64,000 bases of DNA from Kitasatospora mediocidica KCTC 9733. GTDB taxonomy: Bacteria > Actinomycetota > Actinomycetes > Streptomycetales > Streptomycetaceae. The stretch covers positions 186,001 through 250,000 of the forward strand of contig NZ_JQLN01000002.1 in the NCBI RefSeq assembly GCF_000744225.1, read 5' to 3'. This document shows, in pieces, positions 55,940 through 64,000 of the stretch; the first letter of the stretch is position 1, and each line of letters begins with the position of its first letter. A program made the position numbers and the translations under genes. The notes below the pieces were generated by a model. The model was not told where the DNA came from and did no database searches. It worked only from the letters and a program-made list of their open reading frames with translations.

Positions 55940-55984
55940 ATAGAACCAGCCGGGGCTGACCGACCACTGACGAGATGCTGATGC
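55940..55984 (-). promoter_or_regulatory. SARP-type promoter of the PKS operon
   Basis: On the minus strand three TCAG heptamers follow an exact 11-bp period: GCATCAG (55984-55978), TCGTCAG (55973-55967) and CGGTCAG (55962-55956). CCCCGGCTGG follows, then TTCTAT (55945-55940) as a -10 candidate, 30 bases before the GTG. The TCAG core, spacing and CGGCTGG tail match the arrays ahead of the aldehyde dehydrogenase gene, implying one shared activator. Confidence 0.6.
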
Positions 55985-56004
55985 ACAAACCGCGACCGGA
56001 TACG

Positions 56005-56040
56005 CCGAAGGGCCCCTCGCTGATGCGAGGGGCCCTTCGG
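56005..56040. terminator. 16-bp hairpin after tRNA-Lys
   Basis: CCGAAGGGCCCCTCGC (56005-56020) pairs with GCGAGGGGCCCTTCGG (56025-56040). It lies just past the 3' end of the minus-strand tRNA gene and separates it from the PKS operon. Confidence 0.85.
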
Positions 56041-56047
56041 CTGTCGG

Positions 56048-56121
56048 TGCGCCGCCAGGGACTCGAACCCCGGACCCGCTGATTAAGAGTCAGCTGCTCT
56101 AACCAACTGAGCTAGCGGCGC
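56048..56121 (-). tRNA. tRNA-Lys (anticodon CTT), copy 1
   Basis: A 74-base cloverleaf on the minus strand. The 7-bp acceptor is GCGCCGC with GCGGCGC and an A discriminator, the D loop contains AGCTCAGTTGGTTAGAGC, the anticodon loop is CTCTTAA and the T loop is GGGGTTCGAGTCCC. CCA is not encoded. It is identical to the copy at 59813-59886. It marks the right edge of the biosynthetic locus. Confidence 0.95.
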
Positions 56122-56263
56122 CTGCTGACGGAGAGAACATTACCTGGTCAGCGGCCAGAAGTTCCAATCGGGTCCGGCGGGGCCCAGCGGCCCGGCGCGT
56201 CCGCCCGTCCCCGCGCATTCCGCTCCCTAGGCTGACCTCCAGCCATCCGGAGAGGAACCACTT

Positions 56264-57844
56264 GTGGGTCAGCTGTCGCTGTTCTTCCTGGTGCTGCTGG
56301 CCTCCGTGGTCACCATGCCGCTGGCCCGACGGACCGGCATGCCGCAGCCGGTGCTGATGACCCTGCTGGGGCTCGCGATGGCGGTGATCCCGTGGATCCC
56401 GGACATCTCGCTGGACCCGGAACTGATCCTGCCGCTGGTGCTGCCGCCGCTGATCTTCGCGGTGGCCCGGCGCGCCTCGCTGCACTACTTCAAGGCGAAC
56501 ATCCGCTCGATCCTGCTGCTCGCGGTGGCCCTGGTGGTGATCACCACCACCCTGGTCGCGGTGGCCTTCCACGCGCTGGTGCCGGCCACCCCCATCGCCG
56601 CCGCCGTCGCGCTCGGCGCGCTGGTCTCGCCACCCGACCCGGTGGCGGCCGTGGCGGTGGCGGGCAGCGTGGGGCTGCCGCGGCGGCTGGTCGCGGTGCT
56701 GGAGAGCGAGGGGCTGTTCAACGACGTCACCGCGATCGTGATCTACTCGCTCGCCGTCGAGGCGGTGGTCAGCGGGGACTTCTCGGTCCCGCACGCGCTG
56801 CTGCGCTTCGTGCTCTCCGCGGTGGTCGCGGTGGCCGTCGGCATCGCGCTGGGCTGGCTGAACGCCCGGCTCGCCGGGATGCTGGACGACCCGACCCAGC
56901 AGGTCGCGCTCAACCTGCTGGTCCCGTTCGCCGCCTACACGCTGGCCGAGGAGATCGAGGGCTCGGGCGTCCTGGCGGTGGTGGTCTGCGGGCTCTACCT
57001 GGCCGACCGCGCGGCCGACGCCGACGACGTCGGCTACCGGCTGGTCGGCGGCGCTTTCTGGGAGATCATCGAGATCCTGATCACCGGGGTCGCCTTCGGC
57101 CTGATCGGCCTGGAGCTGGCCACCGTGCTCAAGGACGTCGGGGCCGGCTGGCACTCGATGCTCGGCGACGCGGCGCTGGTGATCGCCGTCGTGGTGCTGG
57201 TCCGGCTGATCTGGCTGCTGCCCGCCGCCTGGGTCTCCAAGCGGCTCAGCCGCGGCGAGGACGACATCCCGATCAGCTGGCGGGAGACCGTGGTGCTCTG
57301 GTGGTCCGGGATGCGCGGGGTGGCCACGGTCGCCCTGGCGCTGGCCGTCCCGCTGACCACCCACCACGGTCAGCCGTTCCCCGGGCGTGACCGGATCGTC
57401 TTCATCGCCTTCTGCGTCGTCCTGTTCACCCTGCTGGTGCAGGGACTCTCGCTGCCCTGGCTGGTGAACCGGCTCGGCATCGACGCCCGGCTGGACCTGC
57501 GCGAGCAGCAGGAGCGGATGCTCTGGTGGCAGGCGGCCAAGGCCGGGCTGGCCCGGCTCGCCGAGCTGGAGGAGGAGGACCGGCTGCCGATCGAGCTGGT
57601 GGAGAAGCTGCGGGCCCGCCAGCACGACCGCCTCGCCCGGCTCTGCCCCGAACAGTACGAGGAGGAGGAGGCCGCCGAGGCCCGCGAACGGGTCGCGCAG
57701 GTGCGCCGACTGCGCGAGGTGGAACAGGAGTTGCTGGCCGCCTCGCGCCGCGAGGTGCTCGCGGTGCGGGGCCGGCCGGGCACCGACCCGGAGCTCGTCG
57801 ACCAGGTGCTGCGCAGCCTGGACCTGCGGTCGGACCGCAGGTGA
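56264..57844 (+). CDS. CPA1-family sodium/proton antiporter
   Basis: A 526-residue NhaP-type antiporter with 10-12 spans in the first 400 residues. Ion-site motifs are LVSPPDPVAAVAVAG and LESEGLFNDVTAIVIY; FAAYTLAEEIEGSGVLAVVVCGLYL is also typical. The last 120 residues are a charged, cytoplasmic, probably coiled-coil domain (RQHDRLARLCPEQYEEEEAAE region). GTG 56264 is preceded by GGAGAGGA. It works in pH and salt homeostasis and is not part of the biosynthetic locus. Confidence 0.92.
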   Translation: MGQLSLFFLVLLASVVTMPLARRTGMPQPVLMTLLGLAMAVIPWIPDISLDPELILPLVLPPLIFAVARRASLHYFKANIRSILLLAVALVVITTTLVAVAFHALVPATPIAAAVALGALVSPPDPVAAVAVAGSVGLPRRLVAVLESEGLFNDVTAIVIYSLAVEAVVSGDFSVPHALLRFVLSAVVAVAVGIALGWLNARLAGMLDDPTQQVALNLLVPFAAYTLAEEIEGSGVLAVVVCGLYLADRAADADDVGYRLVGGAFWEIIEILITGVAFGLIGLELATVLKDVGAGWHSMLGDAALVIAVVVLVRLIWLLPAAWVSKRLSRGEDDIPISWRETVVLWWSGMRGVATVALALAVPLTTHHGQPFPGRDRIVFIAFCVVLFTLLVQGLSLPWLVNRLGIDARLDLREQQERMLWWQAAKAGLARLAELEEEDRLPIELVEKLRARQHDRLARLCPEQYEEEEAAEARERVAQVRRLREVEQELLAASRREVLAVRGRPGTDPELVDQVLRSLDLRSDRR

Positions 57845-57958
57845 CGCGCGAAGTGTCGTCCTGTCGTCAGCTCGGGTTGGCACGACGGCCGCTGACTGTT
57901 CCGTAGGCTGGGCAGACGATCAGGCACTGCGCCGCCTACCGAATCGAGGAGAGAACCG

Positions 57959-59620
57959 ATGCCGGAGAACCCCGCCAACGGCCGTACCCCCCTGGACCGC
58001 AGCCCGCAGTGGGCCGCCCTCGGGAAGCACCGTGCGGAGCTCGGAGAGCTGCACCTGCGCGAGATGTTCGCCGCGGACCCGCAGCGTGGCAGCCGCCTCA
58101 CCCTGCAGGTCGGCGACCTGCACCTGGACTACTCCAAGCACCTGGTCACCGACGAGACGCTGGAACTGTTGCGCGAGCTCGCGGCGGCCCGCGGCGTGGC
58201 CGAGCTGCGCGACGCGATGTTCCGCGGCGAGAAGATCAACATCACCGAGGACCGCGCCGTCCTGCACACCGCCCTGCGCGCCCCGCGCGGCGCGGTGGTC
58301 GAGGTGGACGGCGAGAACGTGGTCCCGGCCGTGCACGCGGTGCTGGACAAGATGGCCGCCTTCGCCGACCGGGTGCGCAGTGGCGAGTGGAAGGGCCACA
58401 CCGGCAAGCGGATCAGGACCGTCGTCAACATCGGCATCGGCGGCTCGGACCTCGGCCCGGCGATGGCGTACGAGGCGCTGCGCGCCTTCTCCGACCGCGA
58501 GCTGGGCTTCCGCTTCGTCTCCAACGTGGACGGCGCCGACCTGCACGAGGCCCTGCGCGGTCTGGACCCGGCCGAGACGCTCTTCATCGTCGCCTCCAAG
58601 ACCTTCACCACCATCGAGACCATCACCAACGCCACCTCGGCGCGGGACTGGCTGCTCACCGGCCTGCGCGCCGACGCCGCCGCGGTGGCCAAGCACTTCG
58701 TCGCGCTGTCCACGAACGCCGAGGGCGTGGCCGACTTCGGCATCGACGTCGCCAACATGTTCGAGTTCTGGGACTGGGTCGGCGGCCGCTACTCCTACGA
58801 CTCGGCGATCGGCCTGTCGCTGATGATCGCGATCGGCCCGGAGAACTTCGAGCAGATGCTGGCCGGCTTCCGGCTGGTGGACGAGCACTTCCGGACGGCT
58901 CCCGTCGAGGAGAACGTCCCGATGCTGCTGGGCCTGCTCGGCGTCTGGTACGGCGCGTTCTTCGACGCGCAGTCGCACGCGGTGCTGCCGTACTCGCACT
59001 ACCTGTCGAAGTTCACCGCCTACCTCCAGCAGCTGGACATGGAGTCCAACGGCAAGTCGGTGCAGCGCGACGGCAAGCCGGTCGACTGGCAGACCGGCCC
59101 GGTGGTCTGGGGCACCCCCGGCACCAACGGCCAGCACGCCTACTACCAGCTGCTGCACCAGGGCACCAAGGTCATCCCGGCCGACCTGATCGGCTTCGCC
59201 AAGCCGGTGGACGACCTGCTGCCGGGCCTGGTGGGCCAGCACGACCTGCTGATGGCCAACTTCTTCGCGCAGGCGCAGGCCTTCGCGTTCGGCAAGACGG
59301 CCGACGAGGTGGTGGCCGAGGGCGTGCCGGCCGCGCAGGTGCCGCACCGCACGTTCAAGGGCAACCACCCGACCTCGGTGATCCTGGCCTCCGAGCTGAC
59401 GCCCTCGGTACTCGGCCAGTTGATCGCGCTCTACGAGCACAAGGTGTTCGTGCAGGGCGCGATCTGGAACATCGACTCCTTCGACCAGTGGGGCGTGGAG
59501 CTCGGCAAGGTGCTGGCGAAGCGGATCGAGCCGGTCCTGCTCACCGGCGAGGGCACCGAGGCGCTGGACAGCTCCACCGCCGCGCTGGTCTCCCGCTACC
59601 GCGAGCTGCGCGGCCGCTGA
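57959..59620 (+). CDS. pgi: Glucose-6-phosphate isomerase
   Basis: A 553-residue isomerase interconverting glucose-6-phosphate and fructose-6-phosphate. Family blocks are [33 protein letters not shown], the signature [21 protein letters not shown] (about 380-400) and the C-terminal [15 protein letters not shown]. Length fits the family. GAGGAGAGAACCG precedes the ATG. A 16-bp hairpin follows the stop. Confidence 0.98.
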   Translation: MPENPANGRTPLDRSPQWAALGKHRAELGELHLREMFAADPQRGSRLTLQVGDLHLDYSKHLVTDETLELLRELAAARGVAELRDAMFRGEKINITEDRAVLHTALRAPRGAVVEVDGENVVPAVHAVLDKMAAFADRVRSGEWKGHTGKRIRTVVNIGIGGSDLGPAMAYEALRAFSDRELGFRFVSNVDGADLHEALRGLDPAETLFIVASKTFTTIETITNATSARDWLLTGLRADAAAVAKHFVALSTNAEGVADFGIDVANMFEFWDWVGGRYSYDSAIGLSLMIAIGPENFEQMLAGFRLVDEHFRTAPVEENVPMLLGLLGVWYGAFFDAQSHAVLPYSHYLSKFTAYLQQLDMESNGKSVQRDGKPVDWQTGPVVWGTPGTNGQHAYYQLLHQGTKVIPADLIGFAKPVDDLLPGLVGQHDLLMANFFAQAQAFAFGKTADEVVAEGVPAAQVPHRTFKGNHPTSVILASELTPSVLGQLIALYEHKVFVQGAIWNIDSFDQWGVELGKVLAKRIEPVLLTGEGTEALDSSTAALVSRYRELRGR

Positions 59621-59632
59621 GCCGACCGGCGA

Positions 59633-59670
59633 ACCGCCCCGGGCGCCTACGGTCAGGCGCCCGGGGCGGT
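59633..59670. terminator. 16-bp hairpin terminator of pgi
   Basis: ACCGCCCCGGGCGCCT (59633-59648) pairs with AGGCGCCCGGGGCGGT (59655-59670). Confidence 0.88.
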
Positions 59671-59769
59671 TCGCTACGCCCGGATCGCCTGACCGCGGGT
59701 GGTCCGCCAGGCGGCCAGTACCGACCGCACGACTCGCTTCCACCCGCCTTGGGGGTGCGGGGGAGAACG

Positions 59770-59805
59770 CCGATAGGCCCGTCACCGGAGTGACGGGCCT
59801 ATCGG
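59770..59805. terminator. 15-bp hairpin after the second tRNA-Lys
   Basis: CCGATAGGCCCGTCA (59770-59784) pairs with TGACGGGCCTATCGG (59791-59805), directly beyond the 3' end of the minus-strand tRNA at 59813. Confidence 0.85.
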
Positions 59806-59812
59806 TTGTCTG

Positions 59813-59886
59813 TGCGCCGCCAGGGACTCGAACCCCGGACCCGCTGATTAAGAGTCAGCTGCTCTAACCAACTGAGCTAGCGGCGC
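59813..59886 (-). tRNA. tRNA-Lys (anticodon CTT), copy 2
   Basis: Identical over all 74 bases to the copy at 56048-56121, including the CTCTTAA anticodon loop and A discriminator. The flanking hairpins differ in sequence, so identity is limited to the tRNA and a few neighbouring bases. Confidence 0.95.
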
Positions 59887-59954
59887 CTGCTGGCAGAGAG
59901 GACTCTAGCAGCGGGCCGAGGCGGAGCCAAAATCGAATACCGCCAGGCGGGAGC

Positions 59955-60554
59955 TCAGCTGCCGGGCAGCGGGCGCAGCCGGGCCGCCGGGGTGCGCGGG
60001 CGCGCGGCGGACTCGGGGTGCGCGGCGGAGGTGGTGTGGGCGGCGGCGCGGGCGGCGCGGACGCAGGCCCAGAGCACCACGGCCGCCCCCGGCAGCCAGG
60101 GCTCGCTGGTGTCCGGGGCCACGATCCAGCGGCCGACCCCCGCGCCCGGCGCGTCGGACGGATCGGCCGGCCGCTGCACGGGCGGGACGGTCACCGCGTC
60201 GCCGAGGCCGTGGCAGAGCAGCGGCGGCACGTCCCGCGCCCACTCCTCCCAGGCGAGCAGGGTGCGCAGCCGGGGCGCCGCCCCCGGCTGGACGAGCAGC
60301 AGGGTCCTGCCCCGGTAGGAGGCGACCGGGCCGCAGCCGGGGCCGGAGGCCCACAGCTCGTCCAGGACCCGGCGGCCGAACAGCGCCGGCATGCTGATCA
60401 CGTCGAACACCCGGCCGCACGGCAGCACGGTCGGGGCCCAGGGCCGGGCCTCCCACAGGGCGCGCATGCTGCGCGGGTACTCGCTCGCCGAGGCCAGCCA
60501 GGCCTCGCCGGCCACGGTCAGGTACTCCACGGATTGAAACGTCCAGATGTCCAC
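59955..60554 (-). CDS. Conserved hypothetical protein, possibly primase/polymerase N-domain-like
   Basis: About 199 residues from GTG at 60554 (VDIWTFQSVEYLTVAG); an ATG at 60614 would add 20 residues of low quality. The segment GRVFDVISMPALFGRRVLDELWASG resembles small actinobacterial proteins annotated as bifunctional DNA primase/polymerase N-domain. The catalytic acidic residues of a true primase are not clear. The tail is Ala/Arg-rich. Treat the function as unknown. Confidence 0.6.
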   Translation of the reverse strand: MDIWTFQSVEYLTVAGEAWLASASEYPRSMRALWEARPWAPTVLPCGRVFDVISMPALFGRRVLDELWASGPGCGPVASYRGRTLLLVQPGAAPRLRTLLAWEEWARDVPPLLCHGLGDAVTVPPVQRPADPSDAPGAGVGRWIVAPDTSEPWLPGAAVVLWACVRAARAAAHTTSAAHPESAARPRTPAARLRPLPGS

Positions 60555-60696
60555 GCGCAGCAGCGTGCTCCGGCCGGACGGGCGGGGGCAGCGAAAGTGC
60601 GGTTCGCCGGACACCGCCCGCCCGTGCGGCGTACGCTGGCCCGCTGCATATGCCAGTGGACCGGGAGCGGCCGCCCTGCCGCCGACCGGCTACCGC

Positions 60697-61044
60697 TCAG
60701 CGTTCGCCGGCGCGCTGCTGGCGCTGCAGGCCACGGCCGTAGTCGACCATCTTCGCCGCGTAGTCGGCGGTCCAGTCGGCGCGGGCGGCGATCTCGGCGG
60801 GGGAGAGCGCGTCGAACCGGCGCGGGTCGGCCAGCTGCGCCGCCGCGATCGCCTGGAAGTCGGTGGCGCGCTCGGCCGCGACCCGGAAGGCGAGCGCCAA
60901 CTCCGTCGAGCGGCGCAGCAGTTCCACCGGGTCCTCGAGGCTCTCCAGCTGGAAGAAGCTCTCCGGCTCGGCCACCAGCGCATCGGGCTCGAAGAGCAGC
61001 GGGGCGGGACGCAGTCGGCGGGGCGTGTCGTGGTGATCGGGCAT
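60697..61044 (-). CDS. Hypothetical helical protein
   Basis: A 115-residue protein from ATG 61044 (GAAGGTG upstream). It is mostly helical, with repeated Ala/Asp/Arg segments (TELALAFRVAAERATDFQAIAAAQLADPRRFDAL, about 47-80) and a conserved-looking W in RADWTADYAAKMVDYG. No family was recognised. It is not obviously linked to neighbours. Confidence 0.6.
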   Translation of the reverse strand: MPDHHDTPRRLRPAPLLFEPDALVAEPESFFQLESLEDPVELLRRSTELALAFRVAAERATDFQAIAAAQLADPRRFDALSPAEIAARADWTADYAAKMVDYGRGLQRQQRAGER

Positions 61045-61175
61045 GCGCAGGCACCTTCGGTACGAGGAACGGAACTCGGCCGTCGTCCATTGTCCCGCGC
61101 GGGCGCCCACCACGGGAACGGTGCAGGGGCGGGCGCTTCCCCCACCCGCCCGCCGGGGGGCGTGCGCCCGGCCTG

Positions 61176-61210
61176 CGCTCCGCCGGTCCGGACCCCGGAC
61201 CGGCGGAGCG
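61176..61210. terminator. 16-bp hairpin terminator of the acetyltransferase gene
   Basis: CGCTCCGCCGGTCCGG (61176-61191) pairs with CCGGACCGGCGGAGCG (61195-61210) with a 3-base loop, just beyond the stop of the minus-strand gene at 61224. Confidence 0.85.
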
Positions 61211-61223
61211 ACACGTACCGGGC

Positions 61224-61793
61224 TCAGAGGTCCAGCGCGAAGCGGCGGCAGATGTGGACCCGTGCGAACTGCTTGCGCAGTACGGCCTCGTCACGCAGGT
61301 TGGCGTGCAGGAACGCCATCATGGGCCGCAGGCCCGGTCGGCGCTCGGCGATGGCGAGGTCGGGTTCCGCGGCCTGGGTGTAGTAGTTCGCGTAGACATG
61401 GAGGTAGTGGTCGCTCTCGGCGAACCCCGACTTCCGGTACCAGCCCAGAGTGTCCGGGTCGTCCCGGGTCCAGGCGTCGAGCGTCGTCGCTCCCAGCGCT
61501 GCGGTACGGGCGCGGGCTTCGGTGAGCAGGGCACTCCCGATCCCCCGGCCCTGATGGTCGGGGTGGACGGCGATCGTGTCGATGGTCGCCAGCCCGTCCT
61601 CCAGGGTGACGTCCATGATCGCGACGATGGTCCCGTTCTCCTCGGTCGCCACCAGCTCGAAGCCGGGGGCGTCGATCCGGGGCTTGGCCTGCCAGACGTC
61701 GTCGAAGTAGGCGGTGCCCAGGAAGGCGAGGACCCGGCAGCGCAGCCAGGGGGTCTCGTCAGCGGAGGTGTATGCGCGTATGGCGTAGCTCAT
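61224..61793 (-). CDS. GNAT-family N-acetyltransferase
   Basis: A 189-residue GNAT protein. The acetyl-CoA site reads IDTIAVHPDHQGRGIGSALLTEA (about 71-93) and is followed by LDAWTRDDPDTLGWYRKSGF, the usual beta-5 and C-terminal helix. The substrate is unknown. The extra C-terminal 60 residues (RPGLRPMMAFLHANLRDEAVLRKQFARVHICRRF) are longer than the minimal fold. Confidence 0.9.
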   Translation of the reverse strand: MSYAIRAYTSADETPWLRCRVLAFLGTAYFDDVWQAKPRIDAPGFELVATEENGTIVAIMDVTLEDGLATIDTIAVHPDHQGRGIGSALLTEARARTAALGATTLDAWTRDDPDTLGWYRKSGFAESDHYLHVYANYYTQAAEPDLAIAERRPGLRPMMAFLHANLRDEAVLRKQFARVHICRRFALDL

Positions 61794-61974
61794 GGCAGTG
61801 ATCCTTCGAGTGCGTGGCGATGTCCGGGCTGCGGTCGCGACGTTGAAGGATCATGCCGAGCATTCTGCGGGTAATCCGGGTATCCGCGCAGTCGGATTTA
61901 CCCCGCCCCGGCCGAGCCGAGGCCGGACGACCGGGCACCGAGCGTCAGCGGCACCGTCCCACCGTCCAGCAGGA

Positions 61975-62024
61975 GTGCCCAACCTGTCGGGCTGCGGGTG
62001 GCGGCGGCCCGACAGGTTGGGCAC
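61975..62024. terminator. 18-bp hairpin downstream of the ATPase gene
   Basis: GTGCCCAACCTGTCGGGC (61975-61992) pairs with GCCCGACAGGTTGGGCAC (62007-62024) around a 14-base loop. It lies immediately past the stop of the minus-strand gene at 62030. Confidence 0.85.
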
Positions 62025-62029
62025 CGTTA

Positions 62030-64000
62030 TCAACCGCGCGACCAGCAGTCGTGCAGCACCGGTTCCAGTCGCAGCCGACCACTGTCCCCGTCGAAGGTCT
62101 GGAGCGCCTTCAGACAGGTCAGGACCCACTCCGCATCCGGAACGTCCAGGCCGGACAGTTCGATCGCGGCGAGGATGTCCGCCTCAGTGGCCCACTCGGT
62201 GCCGAACTCCTCGGCCACGGCGCGGTAGCCGTCCGCGATCAGCGGATCCGCGGTGAGCCCGGCGTCCTCGAGGAACTCCGCGACGAACGCCTTCTGCTGG
62301 AGGACGTCGCGAAGCCGGTTCAGGGCCTCGTCCTCGTTGCCGGAGCTGTTGTGCAGGCTGATGGCCCGGTCCAGCAGGGCAGGCCAGCCACCGGTCAGTT
62401 CGAGCAGCCTGGTCACCCGCTCCGTGGTGAAGAGATCGGTGTGTTGCGCCCAGGCCCGCAGGCTGCGCTGGTCGTGGCGGCGGAGGAAGACCGTGATCGA
62501 ATCGCTCTTGTCCGAATCGGTCAGAAGCTCGCGCCAGAGCTGCAGCTGGTGCAGGCCGAGAACCAGGACGACCGCGCGGGTGACATCGGCCCGCTCCGGC
62601 AGGAGAGTGCGGGCGAGATCCACGGCCTCCCGGCAGGTGTCGTCGCTGGTCATCTTCGTCGCCAGGTCGCTCACGATCACTCGTCGCGCGCCGGGCTGAC
62701 CGTCGGTGAGGGCTTGCCGGAACACGGACGGGCGTCCGATCGGAGGAAGGCTCCAGCCACCGACCCGGTCGGTGACCGACCGGAGTGTCCTCTCGACATC
62801 ACCGATACCGGTGGCGGGCGTGCCGAGGACCACCCTTGCCTGGTTGACGCGCCCGGCCAGGAGGTCGTCCACCTGGGTGACGGTCAGCGGAGCGGTCCGT
62901 TTGTCGGGCAGCTCGGGCCGACCTTCGAGGGCGATGGTCTCTTCCAGCTCGCACTCGGCGGCGGCGGTGAGCAGCCGGTTCTCCACATCATGGGCGGTAC
63001 CGATCATGCGGAGGGCGTTCGGCCCGCGCAGGTGCCAGCCGCGGCCGTCGTGGTTCGGTGCGAGGATGCCGAGACCGACCATCTCCTGCAGGTAGGCGCG
63101 GAAGCCCTCGCTGTCGAGACCGGCGAAGCCGTCGGACCACCAGCTCGCGCACTCGTCGCGGAGCTCGGTGTCGCTCAGGCGGGTCTCCAGCCCGTTGTCC
63201 CGAGCGTGGCGGGCGAGCACGTTCGCGATCACGTCGTACCGGTCGTCGAGGGTGAGGGTGTCCTTGAACGCCGCGGTGATGTCGGCCCGCAGCGAGGGGT
63301 CCGACTCGACCGCCTCGACGTCGGTAACGGAGATGGCGTAGGGCGGGCGACCGGAGTCGCCGCGGCTCCGCCGCTGCTGCATCACCTCCACCAGCCTGCT
63401 GCCGAACATCTGCAGCAGGAAGGGCTGGTACGAGCAGTAGCCCACCACCCGGTTGACCAGGTCGACGTCGACGAACTCGAAGCCTAGGGCTCGCATCGGG
63501 TCGACGAGCAGGTCGGCGGCGAACTGTGGTGCGAGCGGACCGACGACGGTGGGCGTCTGCGCGAGATGGCTGAACGGCCCGTTGCGGGCCAGCCGGGTGA
63601 AGCGCTGGACGGAGTGCAGGCCGGCGAAGACCACCTTCATCCGGCCGGGCGTCTCCGTGCAGAGCCCACGCAGCCGTCGAGTCTCGGTGCAGTGCGGCAC
63701 GTCGGCTTCGAAGAAGCGGTCGCACTCGTCCATCAGGATCAGCAGCCGTCGGCGGGGTTCGGCGTCGAGCCACTGTTTGATGCCGGCGCGGACCCGCTCG
63801 TAGGGATCCGACTCGGCCTTGCGGCGGGGCTTCTCCAGTACCTTGTGGTCCGTCAACTCGCGGTCCAGCACGCCCCAGATCGTCTCGGCGCCCAGGGCCG
63901 TGCCCTTGCCGATGTTGTGGTGGTCCAGGTTGAGGTAAAGCTTCTGGTGGTAGTCCAGCTGCTGCTCGGCGAACCGGTCCCCGGCATCGTTGAGCAGAGC
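62030..64000 (-). CDS. Large P-loop ATPase (STAND-like), N-terminus beyond the window
   Basis: The C-terminal 656 residues of a protein whose frame is still open at 64000. A Walker B-like RRLLILMDECDRFFEAD is near the start of the visible part; GKGTALGAE just upstream precedes it. Then come KVVFAGLHSVQRFTRLA, a winged-helix-like region, and two alternating helical parts with repeated YDVIANVLARHARD and ELTGGWPALLDRAI-type segments typical of AAA/STAND ATPases with C-terminal sensor modules. The Walker A part is expected outside the window. It could be a regulator or a defence-type STAND NTPase; nothing nearby settles this. Confidence 0.75.
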   Translation of the reverse strand, partial: ALLNDAGDRFAEQQLDYHQKLYLNLDHHNIGKGTALGAETIWGVLDRELTDHKVLEKPRRKAESDPYERVRAGIKQWLDAEPRRRLLILMDECDRFFEADVPHCTETRRLRGLCTETPGRMKVVFAGLHSVQRFTRLARNGPFSHLAQTPTVVGPLAPQFAADLLVDPMRALGFEFVDVDLVNRVVGYCSYQPFLLQMFGSRLVEVMQQRRSRGDSGRPPYAISVTDVEAVESDPSLRADITAAFKDTLTLDDRYDVIANVLARHARDNGLETRLSDTELRDECASWWSDGFAGLDSEGFRAYLQEMVGLGILAPNHDGRGWHLRGPNALRMIGTAHDVENRLLTAAAECELEETIALEGRPELPDKRTAPLTVTQVDDLLAGRVNQARVVLGTPATGIGDVERTLRSVTDRVGGWSLPPIGRPSVFRQALTDGQPGARRVIVSDLATKMTSDDTCREAVDLARTLLPERADVTRAVVLVLGLHQLQLWRELLTDSDKSDSITVFLRRHDQRSLRAWAQHTDLFTTERVTRLLELTGGWPALLDRAISLHNSSGNEDEALNRLRDVLQQKAFVAEFLEDAGLTADPLIADGYRAVAEEFGTEWATEADILAAIELSGLDVPDAEWVLTCLKALQTFDGDSGRLRLEPVLHDCWSRG

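Overview
The window is GC-rich actinobacterial chromosome, most likely Streptomyces or a close relative such as Kitasatospora. Support: codon use with G/C in third positions, SARP and NarL/DesK regulators, an XRE-DUF397 pair, GTG starts and many ATGA or GTGA stop-start overlaps. No insertion sequence, integrase, CRISPR array or rRNA gene was seen.

Layout. (1) Positions 1-12117 look like ordinary chromosome: the end of a sensor kinase with its response regulator, a membrane protein, an XRE-DUF397 regulator pair, a Tat-exported phospholipase C, a kinase-like protein lacking the DFG aspartate, a tricorn-like S41 protease and an archaeal-type AspRS. (2) Positions about 12397-55984 form one large biosynthetic locus. 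Its left arm is FAAL, acyl-ACP dehydrogenase, ACP and PPTase, followed by a two-component pair. A minus-strand RiPP (TOMM) cassette follows: NHLP-type precursor, E1-like/YcaO cyclodehydratase and SagB-type dehydrogenase. Next come a SARP, an acyl-CoA carboxylase (beta plus epsilon) and an ACP. The core is a complete set of valanimycin-type azoxy genes: VlmA-like seryl transferase, VlmH-like N-hydroxylase, VlmO-like hydrazine synthase, VlmR-like flavin reductase, VlmB-like diiron azoxy synthase and VlmL-like SerRS. These lie among an aldehyde dehydrogenase, a class III aminotransferase, KAS III, KAS II and an ACP. The right arm has a second SARP, an exporter, two SnoaL-like proteins, a type II thioesterase with a cysteine nucleophile, an acyl-CoA ligase, one fully reducing type I PKS (KS-AT-DH-ER-KR-ACP) and another ACP. 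(3) Positions 55985-64000 return to housekeeping: two identical tRNA-Lys(CTT) genes around a cation/proton antiporter and pgi, small hypothetical genes, an acetyltransferase and a P-loop ATPase cut by the window end.

Proposed logic (inference from families). A fatty or polyketide chain is built by the PKS and KAS enzymes from carboxylase-derived malonyl units and carried on ACPs. It is released as an aldehyde, transaminated to an alkylamine and N-hydroxylated (VlmH/VlmR). It is then esterified with serine from seryl-tRNA (VlmL/VlmA), rearranged to a hydrazine (VlmO) and oxidised to an azoxy group (VlmB). No VlmJ/VlmK-type kinase and dehydratase are visible. The role of the RiPP cassette is unknown; its placement inside an azoxy-lipid locus is the most unusual feature.

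Regulation. Several key promoters carry heptamers repeated every 11 bp, the known layout of SARP binding sites. The clearest are ahead of the carboxylase (with a well-spaced -10 and probably a leaderless mRNA), the aldehyde dehydrogenase/azoxy operon (two arrays) and the PKS operon. The ALDH and PKS arrays share a TCAG core and a following CSGCTG, suggesting that one SARP coordinates both arms.
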